Assembly (NCBI GenBank): GCA_041488375.1
Contig: JBGPPD010000014.1
Coordinates: 1-28,251 of the forward strand
Reading direction: 5' to 3'
DNA: 28,251 bases
From: JAABQT01 sp041488375
GTDB taxonomy: Bacteria > Pseudomonadota > Gammaproteobacteria > Burkholderiales > SG8-39
Below, one piece after another: positions 1 through 9,872 of the stretch. The notes below the pieces were generated by a model. The model was given only the letters and a program-made list of their open reading frames with translations, did not search any database and was not told the origin of the DNA. The position numbers were made by a program, and so were the translations under genes. Every line of letters begins with the position of its first letter. Within the stretch, counting starts at the first letter, position 1.

Positions 1-708
1 GCGCTGATCTTCGACCTCGACGGCACGCTCGCCGACACCGAGGAAACGCACCGCCAGGCGTTCAACGCCGCCTTCATCGAATTCGAGCTGTGGTGGGACT
101 GGAGCCCGCCGCTCTATGCGCGGCTGCTCGCGGTCTCGGGCGGCAAGGAGCGCCTGCGGCACTACATCGGCACGCTGCGCGTGCCGGCCGCCGAGCGCGA
201 GCGCCTGCTGCAGATCGCGCCCGCGCTGCACGCGACCAAGACGCGCCTCTACACCGAGCTCCTGGTGCGCGGGCAGCGCCCGTTCCGCGCCGGGGTGCTG
301 CCGCTCCTGCGCGCGGCGCACGGCGCGGGGCTCAAGCTCGCCATCGCCTCGACCACGACCTCGGCCAACGTGAGCGCGCTGCTGCAGGCCAATCTGGGCA
401 CGGCGCCGGGCATCGGCTTCGACGTCGTCGCCTGCGGCGACGTCGTGCGGGACAAGAAGCCCGCGCCCGACATCTACCGGCTGGCGCTCTCCAGCCTCAG
501 GCTGCCGAGCGAAGCCTGCATCGCCTTCGAGGACTCGGTGAACGGGCTGCGTGCCGCGAAGGCGGCCGGCCTCGCGACGGTCATCACCCCTTCGCGCTGG
601 ACCGCGGAAGAGGATTTCAGCGGCGCGGACCTGGTGCTGCCCTCGCTCGAAGGGCTCGAGCTGCCGCGGCTCGGCAGGCTGCTGGGGGAAGCGCATGCCG
701 CGGCTTGA
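1..708 (+). CDS. cbbY: CbbY-like HAD-superfamily phosphatase, 5' end cut by the window
   Basis: HAD-family sugar-phosphate phosphatase. CbbY removes xylulose-1,5-bisphosphate, a misfire product that inhibits RuBisCO. The frame is open from base 1, giving 235 residues, and begins at the catalytic motif FDLDGTLADTEE, with nucleophile Asp5 and acid/base Asp7 in window numbering. Only a few N-terminal codons should be missing, because the family is about 230-255 residues long. Later HAD motifs are visible: the IASTT Ser/Thr motif, the lysine in DKKPAPDIY, and the acidic FEDSVNGLRAA. The next gene, a bisphosphatase, starts 14 bases before this stop, which suggests translational coupling and membership of the Calvin operon. 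A general beta-phosphoglucomutase-like phosphatase is the alternative. The CbbY assignment leans on the neighbours. Confidence 0.88.
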   Translation, partial: ALIFDLDGTLADTEETHRQAFNAAFIEFELWWDWSPPLYARLLAVSGGKERLRHYIGTLRVPAAERERLLQIAPALHATKTRLYTELLVRGQRPFRAGVLPLLRAAHGAGLKLAIASTTTSANVSALLQANLGTAPGIGFDVVACGDVVRDKKPAPDIYRLALSSLRLPSEACIAFEDSVNGLRAAKAAGLATVITPSRWTAEEDFSGADLVLPSLEGLELPRLGRLLGEAHAAA

Positions 709-1771
709 CACCACCCTCACCGAGTTCATCATCGGCGAACAGCGCCGCTTTCCCGGCGCCACGGGCGGATTCACCGCGCTGTTGAACGACATCCGGCTTG
801 CCTGCAAGCGCATCGCGTACCTGGTGGGCAAAGGTGCGCTCGCGCGGGTGCAGGGCGGCACCGGCGTGCGCAACGTGCAGGGCGAGGAGCAGCAGAAGCT
901 CGACGTGCTGGCGAACGACATCTTCCTTCGCACCAACGAGTGGGGCGGGCACCTGGCCGGCATGGCGAGCGAGGAGCTCGAGCATCCCTACCGCATCCCC
1001 GACGAGCATCCCCGCGGACGCTACCTGCTGCTGTTCGATCCGCTGGACGGCTCCTCCAACATCGACGTCAACGTCTCGGTCGGCTCGATCTTCTCGGTGC
1101 TCGCCTGTCCCGAGGGCGTCGCGGGCGACGAGGAGCGCGCGTTCCTGCAGCCCGGCACGCGCCAGGTGTGCGCCGGCTACGCCATCTACGGCCCGACCAC
1201 CATGCTGGTGCTCACCTTCGGCCGCGGCGTGCACGGCTTCACGCTCGATCGCGAGATCGGCGAGTTCATCCACACCCATGCGGACCTGCGCGTGCCTTCG
1301 GACACCTCCGAGTTCGCCATCAACACCTCGAACAGCCGCTTCTGGGAGCCGGCGGTGAAACGCTACGTCGACGAGTGCCTGGCGGGCAACAGCGGCCCTC
1401 GCGGCAAGGACTTCAACATGCGCTGGATCGCCTCGCTGGTCGCCGAGGCGCACCGCATCCTGATGCGCGGGGGCGTGTTCCTGTATCCGCGCGACGAGCG
1501 CGAGGCGAGCCGCAGCGGGCGCCTGCGCCTGCTCTACGAGGCGAACCCGATCGGCATGGTGATCGAACAGGCGGGCGGGCGCGCGAGCACGGGCTATGGC
1601 CCGTCGCTGGAGGTGGCGCCGGCGAGCCTGCATCAGAGGACCGGCTTCGTGTTCGGCGCGCGCCACGAGGTCGAGCGCATCGAGCAGTACCACCGCGACC
1701 ACAACGAGCGTCCGTACGACGCGCCGCTGTTCGGCGCGCGCGGGCTGTTCCGCGCCGCGGGCGGGGGCTGA
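695..1771 (+). CDS. fbp: Class I fructose-1,6-bisphosphatase (CbbF/Fbp)
   Basis: Hydrolyses fructose 1,6-bisphosphate to fructose 6-phosphate in the Calvin cycle and gluconeogenesis. The protein has 358 residues, normal for class I. Metal-site motifs are clear: EEQQKLDVLAND (about 64-75), SEELE (about 92-96) and DPLDGSSNIDVN (115-126), followed by a sugar-phosphate-binding region near NSRFWEP. I chose the ATG at 695 because it is preceded by GGGGGAA at a suitable distance and gives the usual N-terminus (MPRLDTTLTEFI). Longer upstream readings run through cbbY. The gene overlaps cbbY by 14 bases and is followed by prk after 10 bases. Identity is not in doubt. Confidence 0.97.
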   Translation: MPRLDTTLTEFIIGEQRRFPGATGGFTALLNDIRLACKRIAYLVGKGALARVQGGTGVRNVQGEEQQKLDVLANDIFLRTNEWGGHLAGMASEELEHPYRIPDEHPRGRYLLLFDPLDGSSNIDVNVSVGSIFSVLACPEGVAGDEERAFLQPGTRQVCAGYAIYGPTTMLVLTFGRGVHGFTLDREIGEFIHTHADLRVPSDTSEFAINTSNSRFWEPAVKRYVDECLAGNSGPRGKDFNMRWIASLVAEAHRILMRGGVFLYPRDEREASRSGRLRLLYEANPIGMVIEQAGGRASTGYGPSLEVAPASLHQRTGFVFGARHEVERIEQYHRDHNERPYDAPLFGARGLFRAAGGG

Positions 1772-1781
1772 GGGCGGCGCC

Positions 1782-2666
1782 ATGTCCGAACGGCATCCGG
1801 TCATCGCCATCACCGGCTCCTCGGGGGCGGGCACCACCTCGGTGATGCGCACCTTCGAGCAGATCTTCCGGCGCGAGGGCGTCAACGCCGCCTTCGTCGA
1901 AGGCGACGCGTTCCACCGCTACGACCGCGCCGGGATGAAGCAGAAGATCGCCGAGGAGCTCGCGCGCGGCAACCAGCACGTCAGCCACTTCGGGCCCGAG
2001 AACAACCTGTTCGAGGAGCTGGAGGCGCTGTTTCGCGACTACGCCGCCACGGGCCGCGGCCGCACGCGCAAGTACCTGCACAACGAGGCGGAGGCCGCGC
2101 CCTGCGCGCAGCAGCCCGGCACCTTCACGCCGTGGCAGGAGATCGAGGCGGACTCCGACCTGCTGTTCTACGAAGGGCTGCACGGCGCGGTGGTCACCGA
2201 CAAGGTGAACGTGGCGCGCCACGCGGACCTGCTGATCGGCGTGGTGCCGGTGATCAACCTGGAGTGGATCCAGAAGCTGCACCGCGACCGCGCCGCGCGC
2301 GGCTACTCGACCGGGGCGGTCACCGACACCATCCTGCGGCGCATGCCGGACTACGTGCACTACATCATTCCGCAGTTCGCGCAGACGCACATCAACTTCC
2401 AGCGCGTGCCGGTGGTGGACACCTCGAACCCCTTCATCGCGCGCCACATCCCGGCGCCCGACGAGAGCTTCCTCGTGATCCGCTTCGCCAACCCGCGCGG
2501 CATCGATTTCCCGTACCTGCTCACCATGCTGCACGACTCGTTCATGTCGCGGCCGAACACCATCGTCGCCCCGGGCGGCAAGATGGACCTCGCCATGCAG
2601 CTCATCTTCACCCCCATGATCTGGCGCCTGATGGAACGCAGGAAGCTCGCGCTCGGCAAAGGCTAG
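1782..2666 (+). CDS. prk: Phosphoribulokinase (CbbP)
   Basis: Phosphorylates ribulose 5-phosphate with ATP to give the RuBisCO substrate ribulose 1,5-bisphosphate, so it is diagnostic of the Calvin cycle. The protein has 294 residues, the length of the proteobacterial octameric type. The P-loop GSSGAGTTS lies at residues 12-20. The family signature HVSHFGPENNLFEELE, the arginine/lysine-rich GRGRTRKYLHNE and the Walker-B-like LLFYEGLHGA follow in order. The ATG at 1782 is chosen because the P-loop then sits at its normal distance from the N-terminus; the frame is open further upstream only inside fbp. It lies 10 bases after fbp and 10 bases before the aldolase gene, within one operon. Confidence 0.97.
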   Translation: MSERHPVIAITGSSGAGTTSVMRTFEQIFRREGVNAAFVEGDAFHRYDRAGMKQKIAEELARGNQHVSHFGPENNLFEELEALFRDYAATGRGRTRKYLHNEAEAAPCAQQPGTFTPWQEIEADSDLLFYEGLHGAVVTDKVNVARHADLLIGVVPVINLEWIQKLHRDRAARGYSTGAVTDTILRRMPDYVHYIIPQFAQTHINFQRVPVVDTSNPFIARHIPAPDESFLVIRFANPRGIDFPYLLTMLHDSFMSRPNTIVAPGGKMDLAMQLIFTPMIWRLMERRKLALGKG

Positions 2667-2676
2667 GAGGCATCGC

Positions 2677-3714
2677 ATGGCCATGGTTTCGCTCAGGCAA
2701 CTGCTCGATCACGCCGCGGAGAACGGCTACGGCGTGCCGGCATTCAACGTCAACAACCTGGAGCAGATCCAGGCCATCATGCAGGCGGCCGAGGAGACCG
2801 CGAGCCCGGTGATCCTGCAGGCCTCCGCGGGCGCGCGCAAGTACGCGGGCGAAGCGTTCCTGCGCCGCATGGTCGAAGCGGCAGTCGAGGCCTACCCGGA
2901 AATTCCCCTGGTGATGCACCAGGACCATGGCGCAAGCCCCGCGGTGTGCCAGAGCTCGATCCGCTCCGGGTTCACCAGCGTCATGATGGACGGCTCGCTC
3001 GGGGAAGACATGAAGACCCCGGCTCCCTACGAATACAACGTCGCGGTGACGCGCAAGGTTGCCGAGATGGCGCATGCCGTCGGCGTCTCGGTCGAGGGCG
3101 AGCTGGGATGCCTGGGGTCGCTGGAGACCGGCGAGGCGGGCGAGGAGGACGGCGTCGGCGCCGCGGGCAAGCTCACGCGCGAGCAGCTGCTCACCGATCC
3201 GGCGCAGGCGGCCGACTTCGTGGCGCAAACGCGGGTGGACGCGCTCGCGGTCGCGATCGGCACCTCGCACGGCGCTTACAAGTTCACCCGGAAGCCGACC
3301 GGGGAGGTGCTGGCGATGGACCGCATCAAGGAGATCCACGCCCGCCTGCCCGGCACGCATCTCGTGATGCACGGCTCCTCCTCGGTGCCGCAGGAGTGGC
3401 TCGAGGTGATCCGCGAGAACGGCGGCGCCATCAAGGAGACCTATGGCGTGCCGGTCGAGGCGATCGTCGAAGGCATCCGCCACGGCGTGCGCAAGGTCAA
3501 CATCGACACCGACATCCGCCTGGCGATGACCGGTGCGATGCGGCGCGCGATGGCGAGGGACCCCGCCGAATTCGACCCACGCCGGTTCTTCAAGGACGCG
3601 ACCGCGGCCGCGCGCGGCGTGTGCAAGCAGCGCTTCGAGGCATTCGGCTGCGCCGGGCAGGCGCCGCGCATCAAGCCCGTGCCGCTGGAGAAAATGGCGG
3701 CGCGCTACGCTTGA
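2677..3714 (+). CDS. fba: Class II fructose-bisphosphate aldolase, Calvin-cycle subtype (CbbA)
   Basis: Zinc-dependent aldolase that joins glyceraldehyde 3-phosphate and dihydroxyacetone phosphate to fructose 1,6-bisphosphate; in the Calvin cycle it also makes sedoheptulose 1,7-bisphosphate. The protein has 345 residues. The class II sites are present: MHQDHGAS with Asp83 and zinc ligand His84, EGELG with Glu142, GTSHGAYK with His198, and MHGSSS with His232. The start MAMVSLRQLLDHA has AGGAGG a few bases upstream. It sits directly behind prk and ahead of a 61-base gap that precedes transketolase. The length and the PAFNVNNLEQ opening match the CbbA branch rather than the E. coli FbaA branch. 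Confidence 0.96.
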   Translation: MAMVSLRQLLDHAAENGYGVPAFNVNNLEQIQAIMQAAEETASPVILQASAGARKYAGEAFLRRMVEAAVEAYPEIPLVMHQDHGASPAVCQSSIRSGFTSVMMDGSLGEDMKTPAPYEYNVAVTRKVAEMAHAVGVSVEGELGCLGSLETGEAGEEDGVGAAGKLTREQLLTDPAQAADFVAQTRVDALAVAIGTSHGAYKFTRKPTGEVLAMDRIKEIHARLPGTHLVMHGSSSVPQEWLEVIRENGGAIKETYGVPVEAIVEGIRHGVRKVNIDTDIRLAMTGAMRRAMARDPAEFDPRRFFKDATAAARGVCKQRFEAFGCAGQAPRIKPVPLEKMAARYA

Positions 3715-3723
3715 GAATCGCTC

Positions 3724-3748
3724 CGCGCCTTCCGCGCGCGGCGCGTTT
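3724..3748 (+). terminator. Weak terminator- or attenuator-like hairpin after fba
   Basis: CGCGCC (3724-3729) pairs perfectly with GGCGCG (3740-3745) across a 10-base loop, and three T residues follow. A competing 6-bp pairing, CCGCGC with GCGCGG, uses a 7-base loop. The T tract is too short for a strong intrinsic terminator. It stands at the only sizeable gap in the Calvin cluster, just before a promoter-like box. Confidence 0.3.
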
Positions 3749-3752
3749 CCTA

Positions 3753-3758
3753 GATAAT
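3753..3758 (+). promoter_or_regulatory. Candidate -10 box for an internal tkt promoter
   Basis: GATAAT matches the sigma-70 -10 consensus at five of six positions. A start about 7 bases downstream would leave a leader of only about 10 bases before the transketolase ATG. No Shine-Dalgarno sequence is visible before that ATG. The -35 position (TTCCGC at 3730-3735) is poor, so this box is only suggestive. Confidence 0.35.
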
Positions 3759-3775
3759 TGCGGCCTTTCCGGCCC

Positions 3776-5785
3776 ATGACCCAACCCGCCGCTTCGGATG
3801 CCGAGCTGGCCAACGCGCTGCGCGCGCTGGCGATGGATGCGGTCGAAGCGGCGAAGTCCGGCCACCCCGGCATGCCGATGGGCATGGCCGAGATCGCCGT
3901 GGCCCTGTGGGGCCGCCACCTCAAGCACAACCCGGGCAACCCCGCTTGGGCCAACCGCGACCGCTTCGTGCTCTCGAACGGCCACGGCTCGATGCTGCTC
4001 TACGCCTTGCTGCATCTGACGGGCTACGACCTGCCGATGGCGGAACTCAAGCGTTTCCGCCAATTGGGCTCGAAGACGCCGGGCCACCCCGAGGTCGGCC
4101 ACACGCCGGGGGTCGAAACCACCACCGGGCCGCTTGGCCAGGGCGTCGCCAACGCGGTCGGCATGGCGCTCGCCGAGCGGCTGCTCGGCGTGCAGTTCAA
4201 CCGGCCGGGCTACGACATCGTCGAGCACCACACTTATGTGTTCCTCGGCGACGGCTGCATGATGGAGGGCGTCTCGCACGAGGCCTGCTCGCTCGCCGGC
4301 ACGCTCGGCCTGGGCAAGCTCGTCGCGTTCTACGACGACAACGGCATCTCGATCGACTCGGACAAGGGTCCCATCGCCCACTGGTATACCGACGACGTGC
4401 CCAAGCGCTTCGCGGGGTACGGCTGGCAGGTGATCGCCGGCGTGGACGGCCACGATGTCGAAGCGGTGCACCGGGCGATCCGCAAGGCCAAGCGCGAGCG
4501 CGCGCGACCGACGCTGATCTGCTGCAAGACCGTCATCGGCAAGGGCGCGCCGACGCGCGCGGGAACCGGCAAGGCGCACGGCGAGGCGCTTGGCGAGAAG
4601 GAAGTGGCCGCGACGCGCGCGGCGATCGGCTGGCCGCATCCTGCGTTCCATATCCCGCAGAACGTCTACGACGCCTGGGACGCGCGCGGCGCGGGCAAGC
4701 GCGCCGAGCGCCGCTGGAGCAAGGTGTTCCAGGAATACTCCGCGCGCTTCCCCGACGAGGCGGCCGAATTCCGGCGCCGGCAGGCGGGCGAGCTGCCGGC
4801 CGGCTTCGAAGACAGGGTGCGCGGGCTGATCGCCGAGACGCACGGGAAGGCGGAGACGCTCGCCACGCGCAAGGCGTCGCAGAACGTGCTGGAGAGCCTG
4901 ATGCCGGCGCTGCCGGAGCTCCTCGGCGGCTCGGCCGACCTGACCGGGTCGAACCTCACCATGACCAAGGTCTCGCGGGTCATCACGCGCGAGGGCGGCG
5001 GCAACTACCTGTTCTACGGCGTGCGCGAGTTCGGCATGTGCGCGATGATGAACGGCATCGCGCTGCACGGCGGCTTCATCCCGTACGGCGGCACGTTCCT
5101 CGTATTCTCCGACTACGCGCGCAACGCGCTGCGCATGGCCGCGCTGATGCGCCTGCGCGTCATCTACGTCTTCACGCACGACTCGATCGGCCTGGGCGAG
5201 GACGGGCCCACGCACCAGCCGGTGGAGCATGCCTCGAGCCTGCGCCTGATCCCGAACATGGATGTCTGGCGGCCCTGCGACACGGTGGAGGCGGCGGTGG
5301 CGTGGACCTGCGCGCTCGAGCGGCGCGACGGCCCCAGCGCGCTGCTGTTCTCGCGCCAGAACGTCGCTTTCGCCCTGCGCAACGAGGAGGCGCTCGCCCA
5401 GGTGCGCCGCGGCGGCTACGTGCTGTCGGACGCGCCGTGGGCCAAGGCGGTGCTGATCGCGACCGGCTCGGAAGTGCCGCTGGCGCTCGAAGTGCAGAAG
5501 CGGCTGGCGGCCGAAGACATCGCGGTGCGCGTAGTATCGATGCCCTCGACCACGGTATTCGACCGGCAGGACGCGGCGTATCGCGAGGCCGTGCTGCCGC
5601 GCGGGCTGCCACGGGTCGCGGTGGAGGCTGGCATCACCGGTTTCTGGCGCAAGTACGTGGGCCTGGAGGGCGCGGCGGTCGGCATCGACCGCTTCGGCGA
5701 GTCGGCGCCGGCCGGAGATTTGTTCAAGCACTTCGGCTTGACGCCGGAGAATCTGGAGAAGGCCGTCAGGAGCGTGTTGTCATGA
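3776..5785 (+). CDS. tkt: Transketolase (Tkt/CbbT)
   Basis: Thiamine-diphosphate enzyme moving two-carbon units between sugar phosphates in the Calvin and pentose-phosphate pathways. The protein has 669 residues, full length. Visible motifs are SGHPGMPMG (active-site His30), GDGCMMEG (about 158-165) with DDNGISID (about 187-194) forming the diphosphate-binding motif, and GLGEDGPTHQPVEH in the pyrimidine domain. I prefer the ATG at 3776 (MTQPAASDAELANALR) over an in-frame TTG 18 bases upstream, because the TTG lies on the candidate -10 box and adds nothing conserved. The stop overlaps the gap start as ATGA. Order tkt-gap-pgk-pyk is common in Burkholderiales. Confidence 0.97.
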   Translation: MTQPAASDAELANALRALAMDAVEAAKSGHPGMPMGMAEIAVALWGRHLKHNPGNPAWANRDRFVLSNGHGSMLLYALLHLTGYDLPMAELKRFRQLGSKTPGHPEVGHTPGVETTTGPLGQGVANAVGMALAERLLGVQFNRPGYDIVEHHTYVFLGDGCMMEGVSHEACSLAGTLGLGKLVAFYDDNGISIDSDKGPIAHWYTDDVPKRFAGYGWQVIAGVDGHDVEAVHRAIRKAKRERARPTLICCKTVIGKGAPTRAGTGKAHGEALGEKEVAATRAAIGWPHPAFHIPQNVYDAWDARGAGKRAERRWSKVFQEYSARFPDEAAEFRRRQAGELPAGFEDRVRGLIAETHGKAETLATRKASQNVLESLMPALPELLGGSADLTGSNLTMTKVSRVITREGGGNYLFYGVREFGMCAMMNGIALHGGFIPYGGTFLVFSDYARNALRMAALMRLRVIYVFTHDSIGLGEDGPTHQPVEHASSLRLIPNMDVWRPCDTVEAAVAWTCALERRDGPSALLFSRQNVAFALRNEEALAQVRRGGYVLSDAPWAKAVLIATGSEVPLALEVQKRLAAEDIAVRVVSMPSTTVFDRQDAAYREAVLPRGLPRVAVEAGITGFWRKYVGLEGAAVGIDRFGESAPAGDLFKHFGLTPENLEKAVRSVLS

Positions 5786-6798
5786 CCATCAGAGTCGCCA
5801 TCAACGGCTTCGGCCGCATCGGCAGGAACATCGTGCGCGCCTACTACGAAGGCGGAAAGAAGCAGGGGCTGCAGTTCGTCGCCCTCAACGACCTGGGCGA
5901 CGCGGCCACCAACGCGCACCTGCTCAAGTACGACACCGCGCACGGGCGCTTCCGCGGCACGGTGGCGGTGGAGGGGGATTGGATTGCCGTCAACGGCGAC
6001 AAGCTCAAGGTGCTCGCCGAGCGTGACCCGGCCAGGCTCCCCTGGAAGGCGCTCGGCGTCGACGTGGTGCTCGAATGCACGGGGCTGTTCACGGGCAAGG
6101 CCAAGGGCGGCGCGAGCCACATCGCCGCCGGCGCGAAGAAGGTGATCATCTCGGCCCCGGGCGACAAGGACGTCGATCGCACCATCGTGATGGGCGTGAA
6201 CCACGGCGAGCTGAAGGCTGCGGACACGGTGATCTCCAACGCCTCCTGCACCACCAACTGCCTTGCGCCGCTGGTGAAGGCGCTCGACGAATCGCTGGGG
6301 GTGGTGAACGGGCTGATGGTCACGGTGCACGCCTACACCAACGACCAGGTGCTCACCGACGTGTTCCACAAGGACCTGCGCCGCGCGCGCTCGGCCTCGC
6401 AGAACATGATCCCGACCAAGACCGGCGCGGCGGCCGCGGTGGGCCTCGTGCTGCCGCACTTGAACGGCAAGCTCGACGGCTACGCCATCCGCGTGCCGAC
6501 GATCAACGTGTCGATCGTGGACCTGACCTTCACTGCGAAACAGGCCACCAGCGTCGAGGCGGTCAACGCCGCGGTGAAGAAGGCTTCGGAAGGCGCGCTC
6601 AAGGGCATCCTCGAATACAACACCGAGCCGCTGGTGTCCTCCGACTTCAACCACAACCCGGCGAGCTCGATCTTCGACGCCACGCTCACCAAGGTGTCCG
6701 GCGGCACGCTGGTCAAGGTCGGCGCCTGGTACGACAACGAGTGGGGTTTCAGCAACCGCATGCTCGACGTCGCGGTGGCGCTGATGAACGCCAAGTAA
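5782..6798 (+). CDS. gap: Glyceraldehyde-3-phosphate dehydrogenase, type I
   Basis: Interconverts glyceraldehyde 3-phosphate and 1,3-bisphosphoglycerate with NAD(P). The protein has 338 residues. The nucleotide-binding motif INGFGRIGRN opens the protein, SNASCTTNC carries catalytic Cys156, and TVHAYTNDQ carries His183. Conserved SASQNMIPTKTGAA and the C-terminal WYDNEWGFSNRM confirm a complete enzyme. The start overlaps the transketolase stop by four bases (ATGA), so translation is probably coupled. Coenzyme preference cannot be settled by eye; the VALNDLGD segment fits NAD use but does not exclude NADP. Phosphoglycerate kinase follows after four bases, behind a palindrome that covers its start. 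Confidence 0.97.
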   Translation: MTIRVAINGFGRIGRNIVRAYYEGGKKQGLQFVALNDLGDAATNAHLLKYDTAHGRFRGTVAVEGDWIAVNGDKLKVLAERDPARLPWKALGVDVVLECTGLFTGKAKGGASHIAAGAKKVIISAPGDKDVDRTIVMGVNHGELKAADTVISNASCTTNCLAPLVKALDESLGVVNGLMVTVHAYTNDQVLTDVFHKDLRRARSASQNMIPTKTGAAAAVGLVLPHLNGKLDGYAIRVPTINVSIVDLTFTAKQATSVEAVNAAVKKASEGALKGILEYNTEPLVSSDFNHNPASSIFDATLTKVSGGTLVKVGAWYDNEWGFSNRMLDVAVALMNAK

Positions 6799-6802
6799 GG
6801 CC

Positions 6803-7956
<1,154 letters not shown>

Positions 7957-7957
<1 letters not shown>

Positions 7958-9396
7958 TGCTCCGCAGCACCAAGATCGTCGCCACGCTCGGCCCTGCGTC
8001 CAGCGACCCTGTCATCCTCGAGCGCATGATCCGCTCCGGCGTGGACGTGGTGCGCCTGAACTTCTCGCACGGCACGGCCGAGGACCACTTGAAGCGCGCC
8101 GATCTGGTGAAGGACATCGGCCGCAAGGTCGGGCGCACGGTGGCCATCATGTGCGACCTGCAGGGCCCCAAGATCCGCGTCGGCAAGTTCAAGGACGGCA
8201 AGGTGATGCTGGAGAAGGGGCAGAGCTTTGCCCTGGACGCCGGCTGCGAACTGGGCGACCAGGCGCGCGTCGGCCTGGACTACAAGGAACTGCCGCGAGA
8301 CGTCGAGGCCGGTGCCGTGCTGCTGCTGGACGACGGCAAGATCGTGCTGGACGTCACCGCGGTGCGCGGCGACGAGGTGCAGACCCGCGTGCGCCACGGC
8401 GGCGTGCTGTCCAACAACAAGGGCATCAACCGCCAGGGCGGCGGGCTCACGGCCGCGGCGCTCACGCCCAAGGACATGGAAGACATCCGCACCACGGCCA
8501 AGATCAACGCCGATTACCTGGCGGTGTCCTTTCCGAAGTCGGGTCGCGACATGTATATGGCGCGCGAACTGCTGCGCGCCGCCGGCGGCAAGGCGATGCT
8601 GATCGCCAAGATCGAGCGCGCCGAGGCGGTGAAGCACGAAGTGCTGCTGGATATCATGGGCGCCTGCGACGGCATCATGGTGGCCCGGGGCGACCTCGCC
8701 GTGGAAGTGGGCGACGCCGCGGTGCCGGCGCTGCAAAAGCGCATGATCCGCCTGGCACGCGAGCAGAACAAGCTCACCATCACCGCGACGCAGATGATGG
8801 AATCGATGATCGCCAGCCCCGTGCCGACGCGCGCCGAAGTGTCCGACGTCGCCAACGCGGTGCTCGACGGCACCGACGCCGTGATGCTCTCGGCGGAGTC
8901 GGCGAGCGGCAAGTACCCGGTGGAAACCATCGAGGCGATGGACCGCATCTGCATCGAGGCCGAGCAGACGCAGCCGATCAGCCTCGACCAGGATTTCCTC
9001 AACCGCGTGTTCAAACGGGTGGACCAGTCGATCGCCATGGCCGGCCTGTTCACCGCCTTCCACCTCAAGGTGAAGGCCATCGCCACGCTCACCGAATCGG
9101 GATCGACCGCGCTGTGGATGAGCCGCCTGAACTGCGGCGTGCCGATCTACGCGCTCACCTCGCAGACGCAGACGCGATACCGCTGCGCGCTGTTCCGCGA
9201 CGTCTACCCGCTGATGGTCAAGTACGTCGGCAGCGACCGCGAGGAGCTGCTGCAGGAGGCGGAAAGCGTGCTGGTGGACAACGGCGTGGTGAAGCAAGGC
9301 GACCTGATCGTGCTCACCATCGGCGAGCCGATCGGCAAGGCGGGCGGCACCAACACCATGAAGATCGTGCGCGTCGGCGAGCACCGCAAAAACTAG
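7957..9396 (+). CDS. pyk: Pyruvate kinase
   Basis: Converts phosphoenolpyruvate and ADP to pyruvate and ATP, draining fixed carbon into central metabolism. The protein has 479 residues, full length. It opens with the typical TKIVATLGPAS. It contains VVRLNFSHG, the metal- and substrate-binding stretch around MLIAKIERAEAV, MVARGDLAVE, and the signature ITATQMMESMI. The C-terminal regulatory domain (from about residue 350) is present. The ATG at 7957 overlaps the pgk TGA by one base. Longer upstream readings are only the unused frame inside pgk. It is the last enzyme of the carbon-metabolism block; a cupin gene follows 11 bases after the stop. Confidence 0.96.
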
Positions 9397-9407
9397 AGGA
9401 GAAGAGC

Positions 9408-9872
9408 ATGGCGGGAATCACACCAAAGGCAGGCAATCATTCCAATCTGGCGCCGCTGGCCTCCCGGTTCGTCGACGTCGCCGCGCTGCCCTGGGAGAAG
9501 ACGTCCTTCCCCGGGGTCGAGGCGAAGACGCTGCTGGTCGACCGCGCGTCCGGCCTCCTGACGGTGCTCCTGAAGATGGGGCCGGGGGTGAAGCTCCCGG
9601 ACCACGAACACGTGCTGATCGAGCAGACTTATCTGCTCTCGGGGACGCTCGTGTGCGGCGAGGGCACGGTAACGCCGGGCAATTTCGTATGGCGTCCGGC
9701 CGGCAGCCGCCACGAGGCCTGGGCCGGCCCGGAGGGCAACCTGTCGATCGCGATGTTCCAGATTCCCAACCGTTTCTTCCTTGCGGACGGGGCCGTGCGC
9801 GACTTCATCGGCAACGACTGGGAAAAGGCCTGGGGCGACGCGCTGCGCCGGCACGAAGAGGCGAGCGTTTAA
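9408..9872 (+). CDS. ChrR-type cupin protein
   Basis: Small single-domain cupin of 154 residues. Metal-ligand residues expected for the fold are visible: His66 and His68 in DHEHVLIEQTY, Glu72, and His102 in the second motif PAGSRHEAW. This resembles the ChrR cupin family, which includes anti-sigma-factor sensor domains and some dioxygenases such as 2,4'-dihydroxyacetophenone dioxygenase. There is no N-terminal zinc anti-sigma domain, so an anti-sigma role is unlikely. A good ribosome-binding site (AGGAGA) precedes the ATG. It lies 11 bases behind pyk and may be read through with it. Its TAA overlaps the stop of the convergent methyltransferase gene. Substrate is unknown. Confidence 0.8.
   Translation: MAGITPKAGNHSNLAPLASRFVDVAALPWEKTSFPGVEAKTLLVDRASGLLTVLLKMGPGVKLPDHEHVLIEQTYLLSGTLVCGEGTVTPGNFVWRPAGSRHEAWAGPEGNLSIAMFQIPNRFFLADGAVRDFIGNDWEKAWGDALRRHEEASV

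Noticed and set aside
3671..5731. Long open frame antisense to transketolase (686 codons)
   Set aside because: It is the antisense shadow of a well-supported gene in G+C-rich DNA; its translation is arginine/histidine/alanine-rich with no family motif.
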